The position numbers and the translations under genes were made by a program. Source: Huaxiibacter chinensis (lineage in GTDB: Bacteria > Pseudomonadota > Gammaproteobacteria > Enterobacterales > Enterobacteriaceae). From it: 64,000 nucleotides of DNA. Location of the stretch: NCBI RefSeq assembly GCF_022171985.1, contig NZ_JAJVHF010000001.1, forward strand, positions 930,001-994,000, given 5' to 3'. Under the pieces are notes generated by a model. It did not search any database, was not told the origin of the DNA, and was given only the letters and a program-made list of their open reading frames with translations. Below, in pieces: positions 54,320-63,038 of this stretch (positions are counted from its first letter, which is position 1; each line of letters starts with the position of its first letter).

Positions 54320-55819
54320 ATGGGTCTGATATCAGGGTTTGTTAAATCGTTGTCGAAGTTATCGATGATTGGCCGCGCGCTTATGCTGCCAATTTCACTG
54401 TTGCCTGCTGCGGGTCTGTTACTGGCCTTTGGCGATAAATTCCATCTGCCGCTGATGATGAATGCGGGCGGGGTTATTTTTGATAACCTGCCGATGCTGT
54501 TTGCCATTGGTTCAGCGGTGGGTCTGGCGTCTGAATCCGGCATTGCTGCGCTGTCGGCGGCGGTATCGGTCTTTGTAACAAACATTACCATCAGCACGGT
54601 GCTGAGCATAACGCCAGAAATGGCGTCGCAAGGCGGAAAATACGCGATGGTGGTCGGGATCCCCACGCTGCAGATGGGCGTCTTTGGCGGCCTGATTTGC
54701 GGTATTCTCGCCGCATGGTGTTACAACCGTTTTCATACCCTGCAATTACCCGAATTCCTCGGCTTCTTCTCAGGGAAACGCTTTGTCGCCATTGCTACCG
54801 CACTGCTGTCGTTCCTTCTCGGCTTGCTGTTGCCTTACATCTGGCAGCATATTCAGTCCGGTATTGATGCGCTGTCGGTGGTGGTGAACGGCGATAACCA
54901 GGCCGCCTCGACCTTTATTTTTGGTCTGGTCGAACGTGCTCTGATCCCGCTGGGCCTGCACCACATCTGGTATCCCTCTTTCTGGTACTCCTTCGGGGAT
55001 TATACAACCCAGGCAGGCCAGGTAATTCATGGTGACCAGACCATCTGGTTCAAAATGCTGGAAGAAGGGGTAAAATCCTTTAGCAGCGACACCTACCAGA
55101 ACGCCGGTAAGTTTATGCAGGGTGAATTCCCGCTGATGTTATTTGCCCTGCCTGCGGCATGTCTGGCGATGTATCACGAAGCCCATACCAAAAATAAGAA
55201 AATCGCTGCCGGTATTCTGTTCTCCGCGGCCCTGACCTGCTTCCTGACGGGGATCACCGAGCCGGTTGAGTTCACCTTTATCTTTGTGGCCCCGATTCTG
55301 TACGTCTTTAACGCCATCATGGCGGGTCTGGCCTACATGACCATGTATCTGATGCATGCGCATATCGCCAAGTCGTTCTCTGCGGGCTTTATTGATTATG
55401 TGTCATTCGGCATTTTGCCGTCCTTCAACGGGTATCAGACCAACTTCCTGAATGCGATTATCATCGGGGTTCCGATGGCGCTGATTTACTACTTCACGTT
55501 CCGCTTCGTTATCCGTCGTTTCGATGTGAAAACGCCCGGCCGTACTGAGGTGACCACGAGCGCGAATGACAAAACCGACACGGAAATCGCCACCGATATT
55601 ATCGGCCTGCTGGGCGGCGCGCAGAACATCAGCTCCGTTGGTTCCTGCATCACCCGACTGCGTCTTGAAGTGGATAAAAGCGAGGCGGTGAACAAGGATG
55701 GGCTAAATGCCCTGGGTGCGCGTGGCGTCGTCTTTGTTGGTGACAATGGTATTCAGGTGATTTTCGGTGCCAGAGCACAGTTTATCGCACAGACCATGTC
55801 CACCCTGATCGGCAAATAA
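54320..55819 (+). CDS. PTS EIICB permease, glucose/maltose (MalX-like) family
   Basis: 499 residues. The EIIC membrane domain (about 1-400) has 'LPISLLPAAGLLLAFGDKFH', 'GLHHIWYPSFWYSFGDYTTQ' and the 'GITEPVEFTFIFVAPILYVF' signature. The EIIB domain (about 425-499) has the phosphorylatable Cys in 'SVGSCITRLRLEV'. No EIIA domain is fused, so it would use EIIA-Glc (Crr). It imports and phosphorylates a sugar not identifiable here; no hydrolase or aminotransferase partner (like malY) is adjacent. Regulated by the twin operators upstream. Confidence 0.88.
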   Translation: MGLISGFVKSLSKLSMIGRALMLPISLLPAAGLLLAFGDKFHLPLMMNAGGVIFDNLPMLFAIGSAVGLASESGIAALSAAVSVFVTNITISTVLSITPEMASQGGKYAMVVGIPTLQMGVFGGLICGILAAWCYNRFHTLQLPEFLGFFSGKRFVAIATALLSFLLGLLLPYIWQHIQSGIDALSVVVNGDNQAASTFIFGLVERALIPLGLHHIWYPSFWYSFGDYTTQAGQVIHGDQTIWFKMLEEGVKSFSSDTYQNAGKFMQGEFPLMLFALPAACLAMYHEAHTKNKKIAAGILFSAALTCFLTGITEPVEFTFIFVAPILYVFNAIMAGLAYMTMYLMHAHIAKSFSAGFIDYVSFGILPSFNGYQTNFLNAIIIGVPMALIYYFTFRFVIRRFDVKTPGRTEVTTSANDKTDTEIATDIIGLLGGAQNISSVGSCITRLRLEVDKSEAVNKDGLNALGARGVVFVGDNGIQVIFGARAQFIAQTMSTLIGK

Positions 55820-55902
55820 TAAGATGCCTGAAAGACACGTCTGCTGTACGCTGGGAGACGTGTCTTATCTGGCTGATAATCGGTAAATTTCAGGGAGCGG
55901 TT

Positions 55903-56919
55903 TTGAAGAAAGTCAGCATTATTGATGTCGCAAAACATGCGGGCGTCTCGGTTTCGACCGTGTCGCTGGTGTTACGTCAGAAAGGGAAAATCTCAGAGGC
56001 CACCACTGAGAAAGTCCACGCCGCCATCAACCTGCTTGGCTATGTTCATAACGTCGCCGCTGCCAATCTTCGCGCCAACACCTCCAATCTTATCGGCCTG
56101 ATCCTGCGCGATTTCAGCGACAGCTTTTCCATAAAAGTGATGGCAAGCATTGTACTGGAGCTGGAAAAGCAGGGATTCATGGTCTTTCTCGGACAGCCGC
56201 TCAACGATCATGAACATCTTGAGCGCTGCCTGCTTTCATTTAAACAGCAGGGCGTTGCCGGGGTTATTTATCTCTCATCCGACACGCGGACGCCGCATCT
56301 GCCGGAAAAAATCCGCCAGAACCCGCTGCCGATGGTCGTGGTCTCGCAGTCCTTGCTGGAAGATAAATGCAATCTGGTTATGCGTGACAACCGTCAGGCG
56401 GCCAACCTCGCGACCCGATATCTGATCGAACGCGGACATCGCAACATTGCCTATGTGGGCGGTCAGGAAGGGTGTCTGATTCGCGAACAGCGTTTGCTGG
56501 GATTTCGCAGCGCAATGCAACAGTATGGTCTGGTCAGCCGTGAGGAGTCGACGCCGGCCTGCAGCGACGATACGCAAGCCGTCAGCTTTACCACGCGTCA
56601 GTTACTGGAAAAAAACAACACCATTACCGCCCTGCTGTGTCACTCTCCCGATGCGATGATTGGCTCCATCTCCGGCATTCATCAGGTGGGCCGAACGGTG
56701 GGCAAAGACGTTTTCCTTACGCAACAGGTCGCGCTGGTAGGCTTTGAAGATATGCTTCACGTGAATCTCACCTCGCCATCATTTACCTATGTCTCCTCGG
56801 CAAGCGAAGAGACGGGTCGTCAGGCGGCCGGGTTAATGATTCGTAAGCTGAAAGAGCCGGACCTGCAAATCCAGCGAATTACCCTGTCCGGGCAACTTAT
56901 CGCACGGGAATCAGCGTAA
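55903..56919 (+). CDS. MalI-like LacI-family regulator
   Basis: 338 residues. Helix-turn-helix 'SIIDVAKHAGVSVSTVSLVL' (4-23) is nearly that of MalI, with hinge 'NVAAANLRANTSNLIG', then a periplasmic-binding-protein-like core. It is on the same strand as, and 83 bp after, the PTS gene, unlike malI, which is divergent from malX. The start codon is TTG at 55903 ('TTGAAGAAAGTC', AGGGAGCGG upstream). Likely repressor of the PTS gene. Confidence 0.85.
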   Translation: MKKVSIIDVAKHAGVSVSTVSLVLRQKGKISEATTEKVHAAINLLGYVHNVAAANLRANTSNLIGLILRDFSDSFSIKVMASIVLELEKQGFMVFLGQPLNDHEHLERCLLSFKQQGVAGVIYLSSDTRTPHLPEKIRQNPLPMVVVSQSLLEDKCNLVMRDNRQAANLATRYLIERGHRNIAYVGGQEGCLIREQRLLGFRSAMQQYGLVSREESTPACSDDTQAVSFTTRQLLEKNNTITALLCHSPDAMIGSISGIHQVGRTVGKDVFLTQQVALVGFEDMLHVNLTSPSFTYVSSASEETGRQAAGLMIRKLKEPDLQIQRITLSGQLIARESA

Positions 56920-56992
56920 TTTCAGAGTTTCACGCCGGTCCCGCGACGCGCTTTCACTGGTATATTCCCCTGATTTGCTCTGGAGCATTACC

Positions 56993-57517
56993 ATGCCAAC
57001 CATTGTTACCCACGCCGCTGTTCCCCTTTGCTTAGGAGTAGGGCTGGGAACCAAAATCATTCCCCCTCGCCTGCTGTTTGCGGGCATCGTTCTGGCCATG
57101 CTGCCGGATGCCGACGTGCTGGCGTTTAAGTTCGGTATCGCCTACGGGAATATCTTTGGTCATCGCGGCTTTACCCATTCGCTGCTCTTTGCTTTTGTGG
57201 TGCCGATACTCTGCGTGTTGATTGGGCGGCGATGGTTACGGGCGAGCCTGACCCGATGCTGGCTTTTTTTGACGGTGTCGCTGCTGTCGCACAGTTTACT
57301 GGATTCGATAACGACAGGCGGAAAAGGGGTCGGCTGGCTATGGCCCTGGTCAGATGAACGTTTCTTTGCGCCCTGGCAGGTTATCCGGGTGGCCCCTTTT
57401 GCGCTGTCGCGTTATACCACGCCCTATGGGCATCAGGTGATTTATTCAGAACTACTGTGGGTGTGGTTGCCGGGCGTGGTGGTGATGGGGCTGTTGTGGT
57501 GGAGACGTGCGCGCTGA
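56993..57517 (+). CDS. ybcI: YbcI, membrane metal-dependent hydrolase-like protein
   Basis: 174 residues with four to five hydrophobic segments and metal-ligand-like motifs 'THAAVPL' (His6), 'AMLPDADVL' (Asp pair near 40), 'GHRGFTHSLLF' (His near 54 and 60) and 'SHSLLDSI' (near 100), the YdjM/DUF457 pattern. It is an inner-membrane protein; function unknown. ATG at 56993 with GGAG upstream; an earlier in-frame ATG at 56975 is less likely. Confidence 0.88.
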   Translation: MPTIVTHAAVPLCLGVGLGTKIIPPRLLFAGIVLAMLPDADVLAFKFGIAYGNIFGHRGFTHSLLFAFVVPILCVLIGRRWLRASLTRCWLFLTVSLLSHSLLDSITTGGKGVGWLWPWSDERFFAPWQVIRVAPFALSRYTTPYGHQVIYSELLWVWLPGVVVMGLLWWRRAR

Positions 57518-57519
57518 TG

Positions 57520-57790
57520 CCCTCACCCCAACCCTCTCCCACAGGGAGAGGGAGTATCGGAGCTGTCCTCTCGCTTAGGGAGAGGGAGTATCGGTGCTGC
57601 CCTCTCGCGTAGGGAGAGGGAGTATCGGAGCTGCCCTCTCGCTTAGGGAGAGGGAGTATCGGCGCTGCCCTCTCGCTTAGGGAGAGGGAGTATCGGCGCT
57701 GCCTTCTCGCTTAGGAAGAGGGAGTATCGGCGCTGCCTTCTCGCTTAGGGAGAGGGAGTATCGGCGCTGCCCTCTCGCATAAGGAGAGGG
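57520..57790. repeat. Tandem 34-bp minisatellite of REP-like hairpins
   Basis: After CCCTCACCCCAACCCTCTCCC the sequence repeats a 34-bp unit (GCGCTGCCCTCTCGCTTAGG, then GAGAGGGAGTATCG) about seven times, giving eight CCCTCTC/GAGAGGG hairpins. Units differ by one to three bases. It fills the whole gap between the convergent ends of ybcI and cysS and should also stop transcription. Confidence 0.92.
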
Positions 57791-57800
57791 TCAGGGGCGA

Positions 57801-59186
57801 TTACTTACGACGCCAGATCGTTCCCTGAGGGCCATCTTCCAGCACAATGCCCATCTCGGTCAGGCGATTACGCGCCGCATCGGCTGCCGCCCAGTCTTTA
57901 GCCTGTCGCGCTTCCAGACGCGCCGTGATCAGGGCTTCAATCTCAGCCACTTCGTCATCGTCGGTTTGTGCGCCACTTTGCAGGAACACTTCAGGATCCT
58001 GCTCCAGCAGGCCCAGTACAGCGGCAAGCTTGCGCAGATGTGATGCCAGCGCATTCGCGGCGGCGACATCTTCGACTTTCAGGCGGTTAATCTCACGGGC
58101 CATATCAAACAGAACGGAATAGGCTTCCGGGGTGTTGAAATCGTCGTTCATCACTTCGATGAAGCGCGCTTCGAAAGCCTCACCGCCTGCCGCAGGAACC
58201 GATGTGTCGGTGCCGCGAATCGCGATGTAGAGACGCTCCAGCGCGGAACGTGCCTGTTTAAGGTTCTCTTCGCTGTAGTTAAGCTGGCTGCGATAGTGGC
58301 CAGACATCAGGAAGTAACGCACGGTTTCCGCGTCGTAGTATTTCAGCACATCACGCACGGTAAAGAAGTTATCCAGCGATTTCGACATCTTCTCGCGGTC
58401 AACCATCACCATTCCGGAGTGCATCCAGTAGTTAACGTACTCACCGCCGTGGGCACAGGTTGACTGAGCGATTTCGTTCTCATGGTGCGGGAACATCAGA
58501 TCCGAGCCGCCGCCGTGGATATCGAAATGGTTGCCCAGCTGTTTGCAGTTCATCGCGGAACATTCGATGTGCCAGCCAGGACGTCCTTCGCCCCACGGAG
58601 AAGGCCAGCTTGGTTCGCCCGCTTTCGACATCTTCCACAGAACAAAGTCCATTGGGTTACGCTTCACGTCGACCACGTCAACGCGGGCGCCCGCCTGCAG
58701 CTGATCCAGATCCTGACGGGACAGCTGACCGTATGCAGGATCGGTAGGCACGGAGAACATCACGTCGCCATTATCCGCCACATAAGCGTGGCCGCGTTCG
58801 ATAAGCGTTGCCGTGATCTCAATAATTTCATGGATATGATGAGTCGCACGCGGCTCGCTGTCCGGGCGCAGAATGTTCAGCGCGTCAAAATCTTTGTGCA
58901 TTTCAACGATCATTCTGTCGACCAGATCGACAAAGCTTTCCCCTTTTTCGTTGGCGCGCTTAATGATTTTGTCGTCAATATCGGTAATATTGCGGACATA
59001 TTTCAGCGTATAGCCCAAAAAGCGCAGGTAACGAGACACAACGTCGAAGGCGACAAAGGTGCGGCCATGGCCAATATGACAGAGATCGTAAACCGTAATA
59101 CCACACACGTACATGCCGACTTCCCCGGCATGGATAGGTTTAAATTCCTCTTTTTGGCGCGTCATAGTATTAAAGATTTTTAACAT
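57801..59186 (-). CDS. cysS: Cysteinyl-tRNA synthetase CysS
   Basis: 461 residues, as in E. coli. HIGH motif 'HIGHGRT' (near residue 37), zinc ligands Cys28 ('YVCGIT'), Cys209 ('HIECSAM') and the His/Glu of 'HHENE' (near 234-238), and KMSKS near 266-270. The residue after KMSKSL is Asp ('[10 protein letters not shown]'), where E. coli has Gly. It charges tRNA-Cys in the cytoplasm. The ATG at 59186 ('MLKIF') is the family start. Divergent from ppiB, as in E. coli. Confidence 0.96.
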   Translation of the reverse strand: MLKIFNTMTRQKEEFKPIHAGEVGMYVCGITVYDLCHIGHGRTFVAFDVVSRYLRFLGYTLKYVRNITDIDDKIIKRANEKGESFVDLVDRMIVEMHKDFDALNILRPDSEPRATHHIHEIIEITATLIERGHAYVADNGDVMFSVPTDPAYGQLSRQDLDQLQAGARVDVVDVKRNPMDFVLWKMSKAGEPSWPSPWGEGRPGWHIECSAMNCKQLGNHFDIHGGGSDLMFPHHENEIAQSTCAHGGEYVNYWMHSGMVMVDREKMSKSLDNFFTVRDVLKYYDAETVRYFLMSGHYRSQLNYSEENLKQARSALERLYIAIRGTDTSVPAAGGEAFEARFIEVMNDDFNTPEAYSVLFDMAREINRLKVEDVAAANALASHLRKLAAVLGLLEQDPEVFLQSGAQTDDDEVAEIEALITARLEARQAKDWAAADAARNRLTEMGIVLEDGPQGTIWRRK

Positions 59187-59360
59187 CGAAGATTCCATGT
59201 GAGACGTGTGTGGATAGAAACTTTACTATCATACCCATTATTCGTCATCGAAGCAGCACACAATGCAAGGTGATCGCGTCCAGAGGTTATGCTATAACAA
59301 GCCCCTAGATGTGACCCGAACCAGGGTCGACGTACCACAATAACGGAACAGGATGCAAAA

Positions 59361-59855
59361 ATGGTTACTCTGCACACTAATCATGGCGATATCGTCATCA
59401 AAACCTTCGATGACAAAGCGCCTGAAACAGTTAAAAACTTCCTGGACTACTGCCGCGAAGGTTTCTACAACAACACTATTTTCCACCGTGTGATCAATGG
59501 CTTTATGATCCAGGGCGGCGGTTTCGAACCTGGTATGCACCAGAAAGAGACCAAAGAAGCGATTAAAAACGAAGCAAACAACGGTCTGAAAAACACCCGT
59601 GGCACGCTGGCGATGGCGCGTACCCAGGCCCCTCACTCGGCAACCGCACAGTTCTTCATCAACGTGGCTGACAACGACTTCCTGAACTTCTCCGGCGAAA
59701 GCCTGCAGGGTTGGGGTTACTGCGTGTTCGCAGAAGTGGTTGAAGGTATGGACGTGGTTGAGAAAATCAAAGGCGTTTCTACTGGCCGCAGCGGTATGCA
59801 TCAGGACGTTCCAAAAGAAGACGTGATCATTACAAGCGTGACTGTCAGCGAGTAA
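59361..59855 (+). CDS. ppiB: Cytoplasmic peptidyl-prolyl isomerase B
   Basis: 164 residues, a cyclophilin without signal peptide. Active site: '[19 protein letters not shown]' (Arg near 43, Phe and Gln after it), '[20 protein letters not shown]' (near 81), '[16 protein letters not shown]'. It accelerates proline cis-trans isomerisation in the cytoplasm. lpxH follows after 3 bp, so the two form an operon. Confidence 0.96.
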   Translation: MVTLHTNHGDIVIKTFDDKAPETVKNFLDYCREGFYNNTIFHRVINGFMIQGGGFEPGMHQKETKEAIKNEANNGLKNTRGTLAMARTQAPHSATAQFFINVADNDFLNFSGESLQGWGYCVFAEVVEGMDVVEKIKGVSTGRSGMHQDVPKEDVIITSVTVSE

Positions 59856-59858
59856 TTG

Positions 59859-60581
59859 GTGGCGACACTTTTTATTGCGGATCTTCATCTGCAAACAGAA
59901 GAACCGGCGATTACCGCCGGTTTTCTGCGTTTTTTACAGGGCGAAGCACGCAAGGCTGACGCGTTGTATATTCTTGGCGACTTGTTTGAAGCCTGGATTG
60001 GCGACGACGACCCTAATCCACTTCATCGTGACGTTGCCGCCGCGATCCACTCCCTGGTGAAGGCGGGCGTTCCCTGCTATTTCCTCCACGGTAACCGCGA
60101 TTTTCTCATCGGCAAACGCTTCGCCCGCGAAAGCGGCATGACCTTGCTGCCGGAAGAAAAGGTGCTCGACCTGTATGGTCGCCAGGTGCTGATCATGCAT
60201 GGCGATACGCTCTGTACCGACGACACGGGCTATCTGGCGTTTCGCGCAAAGGTCCATACGCCCTGGATCCAAACGCTCTTCCTCGCGCTGCCGCTGTTTA
60301 TCCGTAAACGCATTGCGGCAAAAATGCGTGCAGACAGCAAAGCTGCAAACAGCAGCAAATCGATGACGATTATGGATGTAAATCCGCAGGCGGTGGTCAA
60401 CGTGATGGAGAAACATGCGGTGCAGTGGCTTATCCACGGGCATACCCATCGCCCGGACGTGCATGCGCTGAGCGCCAACGGCATGCCCGCTCATCGTGTC
60501 GTGCTGGGTGCCTGGCATCGTGAAGGCTCCATGGTCAAAGTCACTCCTGATGCAGTGGAGCTGATTGCTTTCCCGTTCTGA
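59859..60581 (+). CDS. lpxH: UDP-2,3-diacylglucosamine pyrophosphatase LpxH
   Basis: 240 residues, a calcineurin-like phosphoesterase. Metal motifs: 'ADLHL' (7-11), '[11 protein letters not shown]' (near 40), 'GNRDF' (near 78), 'HGD' (near 114) and 'HGHTHRP' (near 195). It makes lipid X in lipid A synthesis at the inner-membrane surface; essential. The GTG at 59859 gives the E. coli length and start ('[11 protein letters not shown]'). Confidence 0.96.
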   Translation: MATLFIADLHLQTEEPAITAGFLRFLQGEARKADALYILGDLFEAWIGDDDPNPLHRDVAAAIHSLVKAGVPCYFLHGNRDFLIGKRFARESGMTLLPEEKVLDLYGRQVLIMHGDTLCTDDTGYLAFRAKVHTPWIQTLFLALPLFIRKRIAAKMRADSKAANSSKSMTIMDVNPQAVVNVMEKHAVQWLIHGHTHRPDVHALSANGMPAHRVVLGAWHREGSMVKVTPDAVELIAFPF

Positions 60582-60653
60582 CCCGTCATTTTTACTTCAT
60601 AGAATAGTTCATATTTTTTGAACGATATCTGCAAATTGTTTCGATTTTAATCA

Positions 60654-60666
60654 ACCGATGGTCGGT
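60654..60666 (+). promoter_or_regulatory. Small dyad before the DUF1471-like gene
   Basis: ACCGA-TGG-TCGGT, a 5-bp inverted repeat followed by TATTAT, a possible -10. TetR-type regulators use similar GC-rich dyads. Tentative. Confidence 0.35.
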
Positions 60667-60729
60667 CTATTATTTATCACATCAGGGCAACACGCCCTAC
60701 TCCAGATAAATTGCTTAAGGAATACGACC

Positions 60730-60939
60730 ATGAAATCCATCAAAACTTTCGTTGCAGTTGCGGCTCTCTCTCTGCTCTCTTTCGGTTCTTTCGCACAAAG
60801 CTTAAGCGCGAACGCCTCAACGCTTGACCGTGCAGAAGCCATTATTGCCGCCAAAGCGGCTGAACAGGGTGCGTCCTACAAAATCACCAGCGCTCAGTTC
60901 GACAACCGTGTGCATATGACCGCTGAACTGACTCACTAA
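60730..60939 (+). CDS. Small periplasmic DUF1471 (YhcN/BhsA-like) protein
   Basis: 69 residues. The signal peptide ends 'FGSFAQ'. The mature part has 'LDRAEAIIAAKAAEQGASYK' and 'HMTAELTH', the DUF1471 pattern. Members are small stress-related periplasmic proteins (BhsA, McbA, YhcN). Ribosome site TAAGGA; the longer frame from 60658 lacks one. The gene stands between lpxH and purE, where E. coli has none that I recall. Confidence 0.72.
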   Translation: MKSIKTFVAVAALSLLSFGSFAQSLSANASTLDRAEAIIAAKAAEQGASYKITSAQFDNRVHMTAELTH

Positions 60940-61005
60940 CGATGATGATTGCCGTGCCGCCCGTACATCAGCGACAGCGACAAGACGATGAGAAAGGACA
61001 AGAGA

Positions 61006-61194
61006 ATGAAAAAGATGAGCATCGTAAGCGCCCTGCTTTTGGCCGCGTCACTGTCGACTGGCGCAGTGGCGGCAGAGCATCGCGTCTTAACACCTGAAGC
61101 AGGTTCCAATATGGACACCCACGCGCAGCAGAATCATATTGAAGTGAGCCACGCGTTCGATAAAGAGAGCCTGACCGCCGGTAATCTGCTGTAA
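61006..61194 (+). CDS. Small secreted protein, unrecognised
   Basis: 62 residues. The signal peptide 'MKKMSIVSALLLAASLSTGA' is cleaved near 'AVAA', leaving about 39 residues ('EHRVLTPEAGSNMDTHAQQN', then 'HAFDKESLTAGNLL'), acidic and His-containing. ATG at 61006 after AAGAGA; upstream in-frame ATGs at 60949 and 60988 are less likely. It lies 66 bp after the DUF1471-like gene on the same strand and shares its terminator, so the two may be one operon. Function unknown. Confidence 0.65.
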   Translation: MKKMSIVSALLLAASLSTGAVAAEHRVLTPEAGSNMDTHAQQNHIEVSHAFDKESLTAGNLL

Positions 61195-61217
61195 AAAAAC
61201 GCCGACATTTCACGCAA

Positions 61218-61250
61218 CAGACCGCCCTTAGCGCGGTCTGTTTTGTTTTG
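61218..61250 (+). terminator. Intrinsic terminator
   Basis: CAGACCGC-CCTTAGC-GCGGTCTG stem followed by TTTTGTTTTG, 24 bp after the small secreted-protein gene and before the purE promoter. Confidence 0.85.
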
Positions 61251-61282
61251 CAAAACGCCTGACAACGGCTGACGTTTTGACC

Positions 61283-61298
61283 ACGCAACCGTTTTCCT
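61283..61298 (+). promoter_or_regulatory. PurR operator of purEK
   Basis: ACGCAACCGTTTTCCT matches the PUR-box consensus ACGCAAACGTTTTCNT at nearly every position and sits 72 bp before the purE start, as in E. coli purEK. PurR with hypoxanthine or guanine represses here. Confidence 0.9.
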
Positions 61299-61369
61299 TG
61301 CCCGTATTACATGCTATTCTCTGTGCCCTCGAAAGCAGTGTGTTTCGCACCACAGGAGTTTTAAGACGC

Positions 61370-61879
61370 ATGTCTTCCCGCAATAATCCGGCGCGTGTCG
61401 CCATCGTGATGGGGTCCAAAAGCGACTGGGCTACCATGCAATTCGCCGCCGAAATCTTCGAAATCCTGAACGTTCCGCACCATATTGAAGTGGTTTCCGC
61501 GCACCGCACACCTGACAAACTGTTCAGCTTCGCCGAAGGCGCAGAAGAGAACGGGTATGAGGTGATCATTGCCGGTGCGGGCGGTGCAGCACATCTGCCC
61601 GGCATGATTGCCGCCAAAACGCTGGTGCCCGTTCTGGGCGTGCCGGTACAGAGCGCCGCGTTAAGCGGTGTCGACAGCCTCTATTCTATTGTTCAGATGC
61701 CGCGCGGTATTCCCGTCGGTACGCTGGCGATTGGCAAAGCGGGTGCCGCGAACGCCGCCCTGCTGGCCGCACAAATTCTGGCCACCCACGATAAGGCCTT
61801 GCATCAGCGTCTGGCGGACTGGCGCAAATCGCAGACCGATGAAGTGCTGGACAATCCGGACCCGCGGGGTGAGGCATGA
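61370..61879 (+). CDS. purE: N5-carboxyaminoimidazole ribonucleotide mutase PurE
   Basis: 169 residues, the class I length. Active-site parts are '[11 protein letters not shown]' (13-23), 'SAHRTPDK' with the catalytic His (about 43-50) and '[14 protein letters not shown]' (near 70). It converts N5-CAIR to CAIR in purine synthesis. The ATG at 61370 is preceded by AGGAG; an in-frame upstream start at 61277 lies inside the PurR box and is rejected. It overlaps purK by 4 bp. Confidence 0.96.
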   Translation: MSSRNNPARVAIVMGSKSDWATMQFAAEIFEILNVPHHIEVVSAHRTPDKLFSFAEGAEENGYEVIIAGAGGAAHLPGMIAAKTLVPVLGVPVQSAALSGVDSLYSIVQMPRGIPVGTLAIGKAGAANAALLAAQILATHDKALHQRLADWRKSQTDEVLDNPDPRGEA

Positions 61880-62943
61880 AGCAGGTTTGCGTCCTTGGCA
61901 ATGGTCAGTTAGGCCGCATGCTGCGCCAGGCGGGCGAACCGCTGGGCATTTCGGTCTGGCCTGTCGGACTGGATGCTGAACCCGAAGCCGTGCCGTTCCA
62001 GCAAAGCGTGATTACCGCAGAGATTGAACGCTGGCCGGAAACCGCTCTGACCCGCGAGCTGGCACGGCATAACGCCTTTGTTAACCGCGATGTTTTCCCG
62101 ATCATTGCTGACCGTCTGACGCAAAAACAGCTCTTCGATAAGCTCGGTCTGGCGACCGCGCCGTGGCAACTCCTGGCGGATAAACGCGAATGGAATAACG
62201 TTTTCGCCACGCTGGGGGAACTGGCCATCGTGAAGCGTCGCGTCGGGGGCTATGATGGCCGTGGACAGTGGCGTTTACGCGCCAGCGAAACCGCTGAGCT
62301 GCCGGATGATTGCTACGGCGAATGTATCGTTGAGCAGGGCATTAACTTTAGCGGCGAAGTGTCACTGGTCGGGGCGCGCGCTCACGACGGCAGCACCGTC
62401 TTTTATCCACTGACCCACAATCTGCATCAGGACGGCATTCTGCGCACCAGCGTGGTGTTCCCACAGGCCAATCCTGACCAGCAGTCTCAGGCGGAAGCAA
62501 TGCTCTCTGCGATCATGCATGAGCTGGGTTACGTGGGCGTCATGGCGATGGAATGCTTTGTCACGCCTGCCGGTCTGCTGATTAACGAGCTGGCGCCGCG
62601 AGTCCACAACAGCGGCCACTGGACGCAAAACGGGGCGTCGATCAGTCAGTTTGAACTGCATCTGCGAGCCATTACTGATCTGCCCCTGCCGGTGCCGGTG
62701 GTCAACAGCCCGTCAGTCATGATCAATCTGATCGGTACCGATCTGAATGAAAACTGGCTGAAACTGCCGCTGGTGCATTTGCACTGGTACGACAAAGAGG
62801 TGCGTCCAGGCCGTAAAGTGGGCCACCTGAACCTGAATGATATCGATACGGACCGCCTGAGCGCGACCCTTGAAGCCATCATTCCGTTGCTGCCGCCAGA
62901 GTACGCCAGCGGAATTGTCTGGGCGCAATCAAAGCTGAAATAA
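61876..62943 (+). CDS. purK: N5-carboxyaminoimidazole ribonucleotide synthase PurK
   Basis: 355 residues, ATP-grasp fold. '[20 protein letters not shown]' at the N-terminus, '[14 protein letters not shown]' near 117 and '[20 protein letters not shown]' near 238 are the diagnostic segments. It makes N5-CAIR from AIR, bicarbonate and ATP. Starts within the purE end (ATGA overlap). Confidence 0.96.
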   Translation: MKQVCVLGNGQLGRMLRQAGEPLGISVWPVGLDAEPEAVPFQQSVITAEIERWPETALTRELARHNAFVNRDVFPIIADRLTQKQLFDKLGLATAPWQLLADKREWNNVFATLGELAIVKRRVGGYDGRGQWRLRASETAELPDDCYGECIVEQGINFSGEVSLVGARAHDGSTVFYPLTHNLHQDGILRTSVVFPQANPDQQSQAEAMLSAIMHELGYVGVMAMECFVTPAGLLINELAPRVHNSGHWTQNGASISQFELHLRAITDLPLPVPVVNSPSVMINLIGTDLNENWLKLPLVHLHWYDKEVRPGRKVGHLNLNDIDTDRLSATLEAIIPLLPPEYASGIVWAQSKLK

Positions 62944-63038
62944 GCGATATGTGCCGGGGAGTTGATCTTCCCCTTCCCCGGCCTCTTACAACGCGCGTAA
63001 AATCCCCGTCCATTGCTGTTTAGTTTTCTGGAATAACC

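Noticed and set aside
57520..57790. CRISPR array
   Set aside because: The units repeat without unique spacers, each is a 34-bp hairpin unit, and there is no cas gene; it is a REP-type minisatellite.
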